From IH12 sp041987265 (GTDB taxonomy: Bacteria > Pseudomonadota > Alphaproteobacteria > Caulobacterales > Hyphomonadaceae), in the NCBI GenBank assembly GCA_041987265.1, contig JBHIWT010000102.1, positions 1 to 12,025 of the forward strand: 12,025 nucleotides of DNA, given 5' to 3'. This document shows, one piece after another, positions 5,794 to 12,025 of the stretch. The number at the start of each line of letters is the position of its first letter. Within the stretch, counting starts at the first letter, position 1. Both the position numbers and the translations under genes were made by a program. The notes under the pieces were generated by a model. It saw nothing but the letters and a program-made list of their open reading frames with translations, made no database searches and was not told where the DNA came from.

Positions 5794-7273
5794 CGGGGCT
5801 CGCCTCCTGCCGGATGACGCGGACGGCTTCTTCCACGGTGGTGAGACCGTTGCGGACGTCGTCGCGCGCGGACTGCGTGAGGGTTTGCGCGCCGTTGTTG
5901 AAGGCGAGGGCGGCGAGTTCGTTTTCGTCAGCGCCGGCGGCGATCAGCTTGCGCATGGGTTCGTCGATGCGGACGAGTTCGTAGAGACCGATGCGGCCCC
6001 TGTAGCCGGTGTGGCCGCACTGATCGCAGCCGGTTGCGCGGTGGATGGTGGTTCCCGGTTCGACGCCAATCAGGGCGGCGGTGGCGGCGTCGGCTTGTTC
6101 CGGCTTGCGGCAGGCTTCGCACAGGCGGCGGACGAGGCGCTGGGCGACGATGACGCGCAGGGTGGAGGCGAGGAGGAAGGGTTCGACGCCCATGTCGCGC
6201 AGGCGGGTAACCGCGCCGATGGCGTCGTTGGTGTGGACGGTGGAGAGAACGAGGTGGCCGGTGAGAGAGGACTGGACCGCGATCTGGGCGGTTTCGGTGT
6301 CGCGGATCTCGCCGACCATGATGACGTTGGGATCCTGGCGAAGGATGGCGCGCAGGCCGGCGGCGAAGGTCATGCCGACTTTCGTGTTCACCTGGGTCTG
6401 GCCAACGCCTTCGATGGCGTATTCGACCGGGTCTTCGATGGTGAGGATGTTGCGGCTGGAATCGTTCAAGAGGCGCAGGCCGGCGTAGAGGCTGGTGGTT
6501 TTGCCCGAGCCGGTGGGGCCGGTGACGAGGACGATGCCGTTGGGTTCCTGCAGCGCCTGTTTGAAGGCGGCGACGACGTTTGCGGGCATGCCGAGATCGT
6601 CGAGGGTTAGGTCGGCCTTTTCGCGTTCGAGCAGGCGGAGGACGACGCGTTCGCCGGCCTTTGACGGCAAGGTAGAGACGCGGACGTCGAGCGTCTGGCC
6701 GCCGAGTGCGAGCGAGATGCGGCCGTCCTGCGGCAGGCGACGTTCGGCGATGTCGAGCCGGGCCATGACCTTGACGCGCGAGACGAGCAGCGGGCCGAGG
6801 CGGGCGTTGAGGCGGGCGGCTTCGGACATGACGCCGTCTTTCCTCATGCGGACGATGAGGTGGGCGTCGTAGGGTTCGATGTGGACGTCGGATGCGCCGG
6901 CGCGGGCGGCTTCGGCGATGACGCCGTTGATCAGGCGGATGATGGGGGCGTCGTCGCGGGCGTCCAACAGGTCGGCGGCTTCGGGCATGTCGCCGACGAG
7001 ATCGGCGAGGCCTCCGGTAAGGCCGATTTCTTCGGCTTCGTCGATGCCGAGGCCGGACGCGGCGTAGACCTGCGAGAGTTTCCTGTCGAAGTCGGACGGC
7101 GTGGCGGTTTCAATGGCCAGCCGGGCGCCGCCGAGGGCGCGGCGGGCTTCGATCAGGGCGGCGGGGTCGGCGCCCTGTTTCATGCAGATGCGCGCAGGCG
7201 CGTCGCCGCCGAGGTCGATCAGGCCGTGCTTGCGGGCGAAGGCGTAGGGCAGGCGGGTAGCGGCGGCCTGCAT
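5780..7273 (-). CDS. gspE: GspE, T2SS assembly ATPase
   Basis: 497 residues. GspE is the cytoplasmic secretion ATPase, recruited to the membrane by GspL, that drives pseudopilus assembly. Visible motifs are in order: Walker A GPTGSGKTT (252-260), Asp box TIEDPVEY (278-285), Walker B region VIMVGEIRD (317-325), His box HLVLSTVHTND (340-350), and a zinc-binding tetracysteine motif with CEAC (385-388) and CDQC (416-419), followed by GYRGRIGLYEL. The N-terminal region (about 1-105) is the GspL/GspF-contact domain, and SDVHIEP (128-134) opens the N2 domain. All catalytic motifs are intact. The ATG follows the gspD stop by 3 nt; a GGAGG Shine-Dalgarno (7284-7288) lies within the last codons of gspD. 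Confidence 0.98.
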   Translation of the reverse strand: MQAAATRLPYAFARKHGLIDLGGDAPARICMKQGADPAALIEARRALGGARLAIETATPSDFDRKLSQVYAASGLGIDEAEEIGLTGGLADLVGDMPEAADLLDARDDAPIIRLINGVIAEAARAGASDVHIEPYDAHLIVRMRKDGVMSEAARLNARLGPLLVSRVKVMARLDIAERRLPQDGRISLALGGQTLDVRVSTLPSKAGERVVLRLLEREKADLTLDDLGMPANVVAAFKQALQEPNGIVLVTGPTGSGKTTSLYAGLRLLNDSSRNILTIEDPVEYAIEGVGQTQVNTKVGMTFAAGLRAILRQDPNVIMVGEIRDTETAQIAVQSSLTGHLVLSTVHTNDAIGAVTRLRDMGVEPFLLASTLRVIVAQRLVRRLCEACRKPEQADAATAALIGVEPGTTIHRATGCDQCGHTGYRGRIGLYELVRIDEPMRKLIAAGADENELAALAFNNGAQTLTQSARDDVRNGLTTVEEAVRVIRQEASPDADV

Positions 7274-7276
7274 GGA

Positions 7277-9367
7277 TCAGAAGCCTCCGCCTGCGGCTGG
7301 CGCCGGGGCGACCTGCGCGTCGGCGACATCGGCGCCCGGATCATTGGGGGCTGGCTCGTTGAGGGAATAGGGCAGCGGGCGCGCATCGGTGTTGGGGACG
7401 ATCTGGTCGAACGGGACGTGTTCGAGCGGGCCGGGCGTCTGCAGGAGGCGCATGCGGTCGATCGAGGGCTGGGTGACGGTGCGGGCGCCGAGCGCGTCGC
7501 GGACGATGACCGGGCGCAGGAATACGACCAGGTTGGTCTGATAGCGCGAGGTGCTTTCGGAAGAGAAGAGGCGACCGAGGCCGGGAATGTCGCCGAGGCC
7601 GGGGACCTTTTCGACGGAGGTGGCTTCGTTCTGTTCGAGCAGGCCGCCGAGGACGACGATCTCGCCATCGTCAACGAGGACCGAGGTTTCGATCTCGCGC
7701 TTGTTGAAGATGAATTCGCCGCCGGTGAAGTCGCTGCCGGGGGCGATGGAGGACACTTCCTGCTTGATGTCCATCGTGATCGAGCCCTGGGCGTTGATCT
7801 GGGGCGTCACGGTTAGACGGATGCCGATCTCCTTGCGGTCGATCGTGCGGAAGGGGTTAGAGAAATCGGAGGAGAGAACCTCGCCGGTGGAGACGGGGAC
7901 TTCCTGGCCGACGAGGATGTGGGCCTCGCGGTTGTTGAGCGTCATCAGCGAGGGGGTGGAGAGGAGGTTCGATCCGGAGTCGCGTTTGACGAGGTTGAGG
8001 ATGGCGCCGAAGAGCGTGTCGCCGGACTGGCCGCCGCCGCCGAGGACGCCGCCGGTGGCCGACAGCAGGCTGTCGACGGCGATGCCCTGCAGGTCGTCGA
8101 GCAGGCCGGAATCTTCCGGCAGGTTGGCCGAACCGATCAGCGCGCTGGAGAGGGCGAGGATGTTGGGCTGGGCGTTGGAATAGGATGTGGCGAAGAAGGG
8201 CAGGCTGGAGCTGTCGGTTCCTGACAGCATGAACTGGACGCCGAGATCGCGGGCGGCGTCGTCGGAGATTTCCACGACGATGGCCTGGACCTGGACCTGG
8301 TCGGAGCGCTTGTCGAGCTGGCGGATGATCGCTTCGACTTCCTGCTGGATGGTCGGGTCGGCGCGCACGACGATGGCGTTGGCCTCGACGTAGGGCGCGA
8401 CTACGCCGCGTTGCTGGCCTGTGATGGCGCTGGCGGATTGGTAGGGCTGGGCCTGGACGCTTTCGGGGCCTGCGACTGCGGGGCCGGCGTTGAGGCGCGG
8501 CTGGTCGAGCACGACCTGCAGCAGGCTGGCGATTTCCACCGCATCGGTGTGCTGGAGGAAAATGACGCGCGTGTCGCCGGTGGGGCGGGCCTGCAGATCG
8601 AGCGTGTTGGCGATGGCGCGCAGGCGGGCGACGGTTTCAGCGGGGCCGCGAATGACGAGCGAGTTGGAACTGTCGACGGCGGTGAAGTTGGCGGCGGAAA
8701 AGGACTGGCCGGGTTCGCCGTTTGGTCCGGCGCCGGCGCCGGTGATTTCGCGCAGGGCGGCGGCGAGGACGGAGGCGCGGGAATTCTGCAGCGGGAGGAT
8801 GTCGATCGTGTCGGTGTCGCGGTCGAGGTCGCGAACGAGGCCGGCGAGGCGGGCGACGTTGTCGGCGTAGTCGGTGATGACGATGGCGTTGGAGCGCGGG
8901 GCGGCGGAGATCTGCCCGCCGGCGCCGATGAGGTCTTCGAGGATCGGGACGACGGAGGCGGCGTCGCGCGTGTTGAGGCGCAGGATCTGGGTGACGAAAC
9001 GTTCGCCGCCGGGAGCGGAGGGCTGGCGGGCGGCGTTGCTGTCGGGCGCGATCCGGTAGGCGCCGGACGAGGTCGGGATGACGACATAACCGTGCGCGCG
9101 CAGGGTGGTGAGGAAGACCTCGTACATCTGGTCTTCGGTGAGGGCGCCGCCGGAGGCGATGGTGACCTGGCCGTTGACGGCGGGGTCGATGACGAAGGTG
9201 CGGCCGGTGACGCGGGAGACATCCTGGATGAAGGCGCGGATGTCGGCGTTCTGGGCGTTGAGCGTGGGGTCGCCGTTTGGTTGCTGGGCGAAGGCCGGGA
9301 CGCTGAGCGAGACGGTGAGTGCGGCGAGCGAAAGCGGCGCCAGCGCGGGAAAGCGGGGACGGAACAT
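7277..9367 (-). CDS. gspD: GspD, T2SS secretin (outer-membrane channel)
   Basis: 696 residues. GspD multimerises into the outer-membrane gate of the system. A Sec signal peptide covers residues 1-27 (basic MFRPRF, hydrophobic core, then VPAFA before Gln28). Periplasmic domains follow: N0 (about 30-105, from the NADIRAFIQDVSRVTG segment on), N1-N3 (about 125-352), and the secretin domain (about 359-625). The latter has EVPVSTGE (gate region, 490-497) and the family signature VPGLGDIPGLGRLF (588-601). N3 has a Gln/Ala-rich insertion around 295-325. The tail of about 70 residues after the secretin domain is Pro/Ala-rich and ends GGGF. I chose the ATG at 9367 over a TTG five codons upstream, because the ATG has a GGAG nine bases ahead and gives a clean signal peptide. 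It starts four bases after gspC. Confidence 0.97.
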   Translation of the reverse strand: MFRPRFPALAPLSLAALTVSLSVPAFAQQPNGDPTLNAQNADIRAFIQDVSRVTGRTFVIDPAVNGQVTIASGGALTEDQMYEVFLTTLRAHGYVVIPTSSGAYRIAPDSNAARQPSAPGGERFVTQILRLNTRDAASVVPILEDLIGAGGQISAAPRSNAIVITDYADNVARLAGLVRDLDRDTDTIDILPLQNSRASVLAAALREITGAGAGPNGEPGQSFSAANFTAVDSSNSLVIRGPAETVARLRAIANTLDLQARPTGDTRVIFLQHTDAVEIASLLQVVLDQPRLNAGPAVAGPESVQAQPYQSASAITGQQRGVVAPYVEANAIVVRADPTIQQEVEAIIRQLDKRSDQVQVQAIVVEISDDAARDLGVQFMLSGTDSSSLPFFATSYSNAQPNILALSSALIGSANLPEDSGLLDDLQGIAVDSLLSATGGVLGGGGQSGDTLFGAILNLVKRDSGSNLLSTPSLMTLNNREAHILVGQEVPVSTGEVLSSDFSNPFRTIDRKEIGIRLTVTPQINAQGSITMDIKQEVSSIAPGSDFTGGEFIFNKREIETSVLVDDGEIVVLGGLLEQNEATSVEKVPGLGDIPGLGRLFSSESTSRYQTNLVVFLRPVIVRDALGARTVTQPSIDRMRLLQTPGPLEHVPFDQIVPNTDARPLPYSLNEPAPNDPGADVADAQVAPAPAAGGGF

Positions 9368-9371
9368 TACT

Positions 9372-10169
9372 CTAGTCTCCAATCCGCGTGGTCATCATCT
9401 GACCGGCGCGTTCGAAACGGATCTCAACGGGCGCGCCGGACATGATGGCGCTGCGGTGGTCGGCGAAGGACTGGGCGTTGATGGTCTGTCCGTTGACGCC
9501 GAGGACGATGTCGCCGGGGGCGAGGCCGGCGCGGCGCAGGACGGCGGGGTCGCCGCGCGGGACGATTTCGAGGCCGAGATTGCCGTCGGCGCGCTGGACC
9601 GATTTCAGCGACATGGCGTTGATCAGGTCGAATCCTTCGGCGCGGGTTGGCGTGGCCGTGACGGCGGGCGCGGGTGGGGCGGGGGTGGTGATGACGCCGG
9701 CGCCGGAACCTGCGTCGGGAAAGGCGATGCGGATGCGACGTCCGCCGCGTTCGAGCTCGACGTGTCGGGGGCCGACTTCGACGAGGCGCGCGTCACCGAT
9801 GGTTTCGCCGATCAGGTAGGATTGTTGCGGCAGGCCGCTGGCCGAGAGGATGGCGGAGGAGCGGTCGCCGAGTGCGCGGATGGAGTGGAGCGTGAAGCCT
9901 TCGGCGGAGGCTGTGCCGGGCGTGGTCGGCGTTGTAGCGATGGGGCCGGAGCGCAGGAATGGGTCTGGCCGGGCGCGCAGGGCGGCGATGTCGGCGGCGA
10001 AGGATGACGGCGGTGCAGGCGCGGTTGCGCCGGTGGAGCCGGTCGGCGTGATGAGCGACCAGGTCAGCCAGGCGGCTGCGCCGCCGGCGGCGAACAAGCA
10101 TGCGTATTCGAGCGCGACAAGCGTCGCGCCGCGCACAGCCTGCATGGCTCCTGATCGATCGTGCACCAT
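9372..10169 (-). CDS. gspC: GspC, inner-membrane protein linking the platform to the secretin
   Basis: 265 residues from the ATG at 10169. GspC is anchored in the inner membrane and contacts the N-terminal domain of GspD in the periplasm; it contributes to substrate choice. It has a short cytoplasmic N-terminus, a hydrophobic helix at about 15-40 (ATLVALEYACLFAAGGAAAW), a Pro/Ala/Thr-rich linker, an HR (homology region) domain at about 91-150 containing GFTLHSIRALGD and SYLIGETI, a second Pro/Ala linker, and a PDZ domain at about 183-263 with LAPGDIVLGVNGQTI. The start is the least certain in the operon: ATG 10169 has a weak GGA seven bases ahead; ATG 10145 has AGGAG but only two bases before it; an upstream TTG seems unlikely. 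As first gene of the operon it probably carries the promoter in front of it. Confidence 0.93.
   Translation of the reverse strand: MVHDRSGAMQAVRGATLVALEYACLFAAGGAAAWLTWSLITPTGSTGATAPAPPSSFAADIAALRARPDPFLRSGPIATTPTTPGTASAEGFTLHSIRALGDRSSAILSASGLPQQSYLIGETIGDARLVEVGPRHVELERGGRRIRIAFPDAGSGAGVITTPAPPAPAVTATPTRAEGFDLINAMSLKSVQRADGNLGLEIVPRGDPAVLRRAGLAPGDIVLGVNGQTINAQSFADHRSAIMSGAPVEIRFERAGQMMTTRIGD
9377..9380 (-). promoter_or_regulatory. Shine-Dalgarno for gspD
   Basis: GGAG on the minus strand, nine bases before ATG 9367. It lies in the last codons of gspC, partly overlapping the alternative TTG start of gspD, and therefore favours the ATG. Confidence 0.6.
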
Positions 10170-10273
10170 CACTTTATCCGACTGACGCGCAGTATACGGA
10201 TAAACTGCGCGCCGTCGCTGACCTAGCAGTCCCAAATGACAGTTTTGAGACTTTGTCGCCCCAATAGGAGTCT
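10170..10273 (-). other. Intergenic region between the TonB receptor and gspC
   Basis: 104 bases without a gene, the only real gap in the window and less GC-rich than the genes around it. It should hold the gspC promoter if the operon is not read through from the receptor gene. On the minus strand a TATACT (10191-10196) resembles a -10 box, but no good -35 box lies 16-18 bases upstream. No convincing terminator for the receptor gene is seen: AGACT and AGTCT near 10250-10273 could pair weakly, without a T tract. Confidence 0.6.
10173..10209 (-). promoter_or_regulatory. Overlapping inverted repeats upstream of gspC (possible operator)
   Basis: Two dyads overlap here. The first is an 8-bp pair, TTTATCCG at 10173-10180 and CGGATAAA at 10197-10204, separated by 16 bases. 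The second is CGCAGT at 10188-10193 and ACTGCG at 10204-10209. They cover the TATACT that looks like a -10 box and end 4 bases before the chosen gspC ATG. A repressor or activator site is plausible, but an mRNA hairpin in the 5' leader would look the same. The regulator is unknown. Confidence 0.35.
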
Positions 10274-12025
10274 TTAGAACGCCGTAGACAATCCGAAGGA
10301 GAATGTGCGGCCGAGATCGTAGCGGTTGATCACGATTTCGCCGGAGTCAAACGTCTGGAACTCGTCGTATTCCTGATCGAGCAGGTTGGACGCCTTGAAC
10401 TTGAACGTCAGCGGGCGACCGAATTGCTCGAATTCCTTGCGGTAGTTGAAGTCGAGAATAATTCCCGGATCCTGGATGAAGTCGGGATTGCCGGCGCCGC
10501 CGCGCGCAGTGATGCGCTCTGACGCGTAGTTGACGATGAAGGTCGCCTGCGATCCGGCGACCTCGTCTTCATAGCCGAACTGCAGGTTGGCGATGTGCTC
10601 GGACTGACCTTGCAGGGTCGAGCCGTCGATGAAGAAGTTGGAAGCCGGCTGCAGGGAGCCGCCGTTCCGGGTCGCCACCAGATCGGTTGGCGAAACCTTC
10701 AGCTTGCTGTCCGTGTAGGTGTAGTTCGCCTGGACAAGGAATTCCTTGGTCGCGAGCCAGTCCGCGCTGAACGGGCTGTCCCAGAGCTTCTTGATTTCGA
10801 TCTCCCCGCCCACAAGCTCGGCGGCTGGTGCGTTGAGGAAGGATTGCTGGTTGGTGATCGTGGAGATCACGAACTGTTCGATCGGACGGGTGATGTCCTT
10901 GTAGAACACGCCAGCGGTGAAATACTGCTCGCCAGCGAAGAAATACTCGTACCGCGCATCGAAGTTCGTAAAACGCGTATCCTTGAGATACGGGTTGCCG
11001 ATGAAGGTGCGGTCGCTTTCCGGGTCGCGGTAGAATTGCGGCGCCAGTTCGCGGAATTGCGGCCGGCCCAGTGTCTGCGACGCGCCGAGCTTGAGCTGCA
11101 TGTCCGGATAGAAGTTCCAGGTGAGCGTTGCGGCGGGCAGGATGTATTTGCCCTTGCTGCCGCCGAGCTTGACGGTCGTGACCGGCGTTTCGTCGCGCAG
11201 GCGGGTGATCACCGTCTGGTTGCCCTGTTCGGCGCGGACGCCCAGTGCGAGGCGCAGATACTGGATCGGTTCGAAGTCGACCTTGGCGTAGGCGCCGGTG
11301 ACTTCGAGTTCGGCGTCATAGAGGTTGTTGCCGCCCGACGGCGTGCGTTCCTCGATGACAAAACCGTTCTCATTGATGTTGAAGTCGGAGAACAGGAAGT
11401 CGACCCGTTGCTGCTGGACTTCGAGCGGCGGGTTGCCGCCTGTGCCGATCCAGCGATAGCCGAAGCTGCGCAGCGAGGAATCGCGTGACTGGCTGGAGTG
11501 TGCGATCCCGGCTGAGATCTCCGCATCGCGAACGTTTCCGTATGGAAGCGAATAGGTGAAGTCGATCCCGGCGCTGTCGACCTGATCGTTGAGGTCGGAG
11601 AAGTCGGTCTGGTTGGATGCGCCGCCTGAACCGCCGACGTTGTAGAGGAAGCGCTCCAGGGTGCTGTCAAACGGGAAGGTGTAGGAGCGTTCGTAGGGGG
11701 CTTCTCGTGTGGTGACAGCATGGGATGCGCGCCAGTCGACGACGAGCGATCCGAAATCAAACTTGCCGTCCAGCTGGTGGGAGAAAAGCTCGCGCTCGTA
11801 CCAGCCTGTCCGCTGCAGCAGTGCGTTGTCTGAAATGGAGTCCAGCAGGCCATAGGCGAGGCTGGCTTCCTTGGTTGTGCGGCGGATCCAGAGATTGGTG
11901 AAGTTGATGTCGTGATAGCCGAATTCGGCGCCGACGCCGAGGAGGCCGTCCCATCCGACATTGTTCTGCGTTGTGGTGTAGTTGAAATCGTCGGCGGCGA
12001 TTGCGCCGCCGCCCACGAGCGTGGC
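10274..12025 (-). CDS. TonB-dependent outer-membrane receptor (partial, 5' end outside window)
   Basis: The visible 583 residues are the C-terminal beta-barrel portion; the frame is open to the window edge, and the GTG near 12016 is internal, so signal peptide, TonB box and plug lie outside. The protein takes up a ligand across the outer membrane using TonB energy. Evidence: alternating aromatic and polar beta-strand character throughout, a segment of the form LKLGASQTLGRPQFRELAP followed by NPYLKDTRFTNFDARYEYF and FYKDITRPIEQF, which is strongly typical of TonB receptors of Caulobacter/sphingomonad type, and a C-terminal strand RTFSFGLSTAF ending in Phe, the usual outer-membrane assembly signal. 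The substrate cannot be read from the barrel. It is co-oriented with the T2SS operon, 104 bases upstream of gspC, so read-through is possible. Confidence 0.92.
   Translation of the reverse strand, partial: ATLVGGGAIAADDFNYTTTQNNVGWDGLLGVGAEFGYHDINFTNLWIRRTTKEASLAYGLLDSISDNALLQRTGWYERELFSHQLDGKFDFGSLVVDWRASHAVTTREAPYERSYTFPFDSTLERFLYNVGGSGGASNQTDFSDLNDQVDSAGIDFTYSLPYGNVRDAEISAGIAHSSQSRDSSLRSFGYRWIGTGGNPPLEVQQQRVDFLFSDFNINENGFVIEERTPSGGNNLYDAELEVTGAYAKVDFEPIQYLRLALGVRAEQGNQTVITRLRDETPVTTVKLGGSKGKYILPAATLTWNFYPDMQLKLGASQTLGRPQFRELAPQFYRDPESDRTFIGNPYLKDTRFTNFDARYEYFFAGEQYFTAGVFYKDITRPIEQFVISTITNQQSFLNAPAAELVGGEIEIKKLWDSPFSADWLATKEFLVQANYTYTDSKLKVSPTDLVATRNGGSLQPASNFFIDGSTLQGQSEHIANLQFGYEDEVAGSQATFIVNYASERITARGGAGNPDFIQDPGIILDFNYRKEFEQFGRPLTFKFKASNLLDQEYDEFQTFDSGEIVINRYDLGRTFSFGLSTAF

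Noticed and set aside
5411..6610. Long plus-strand open frame of 399 codons opposite gspE and gspF
   Set aside because: It is antisense to two unmistakable genes. Its Gly/Ala/Asp-rich composition is what the complement of GC-rich codons gives, and it has no recognisable domain.
8411..9445. Plus-strand open frame of 344 codons opposite gspD
   Set aside because: Shadow of the secretin gene, low-complexity Gly/Ala/Asp composition, no motif.
10246..10273. Weak stem AGACT/AGTCT after the TonB receptor stop as a terminator
   Set aside because: Only five pairs around a 16-base loop and no T tract; too weak to call.
10595..11488. Plus-strand open frame of 297 codons opposite the TonB receptor
   Set aside because: The minus-strand frame has clear TonB receptor features; the antisense frame has none and no ribosome binding site was evident.

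Overview
The window is GC-rich bacterial DNA coding almost entirely on the minus strand. It holds a nearly complete type II secretion system (T2SS) operon in the canonical order gspC-D-E-F-G-H-I-J-K-L-M, read from about 10169 down to position 1, with gspM cut by the window edge. Upstream of gspC, on the same strand, is the C-terminal part of a TonB-dependent outer-membrane receptor whose N-terminus lies outside the window. The gene content, codon bias, TonB receptor type and abundant short palindromes of the 'HPREGGDP / RWIPDRAALVRDD' kind suggest an alphaproteobacterium, perhaps Caulobacterales, Hyphomonadaceae or sphingomonads. This placement is inference from pattern memory, not a search.

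Layout: 12025-10274 TonB-dependent receptor (partial). 10273-10170 short intergenic region with two overlapping dyads, the likely place for gspC control. 10169-9372 gspC (inner-membrane PDZ protein). 9367-7277 gspD (secretin). 7273-5780 gspE (ATPase). 5793-4588 gspF (platform). 4588-3974 gspG (major pseudopilin). 3977-3498 gspH, 3498-3067 gspI, 3070-2222 gspJ and 2225-1248 gspK (minor pseudopilins). 1251-199 gspL. 202-1 gspM (partial). From gspF onward every junction is a 1-nt TGATG or 4-nt ATGA/GTGA overlap, which indicates tight translational coupling.

How they work together: GspD forms the outer-membrane channel. GspC links it to the inner-membrane platform of GspF, GspL and GspM. GspE powers assembly of a periplasmic pseudopilus made mostly of GspG and tipped by H, I, J and K, which pushes folded periplasmic proteins out through GspD. 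The prepilin peptidase (GspO/PilD) needed to process G-K is not in the window.

The unusual feature is inside the pseudopilin genes. Short palindromic repeats sit in frame between the start codon and the prepilin peptidase site of gspG, gspI and gspJ, but not gspH or gspK. They stretch the cytoplasmic leaders to about 68, 29 and 90 residues, where 5-30 is usual for type IV-pilin-like proteins. The repeats fall into two multi-copy families plus one single element. The copies of each family are read in the same phase. In gspI and gspJ the proximal hairpin ends exactly 17 nt before the first codon of the mature protein. This resembles, in principle, the in-frame palindromic elements of Rickettsia, here concentrated at one processing site of one machine.
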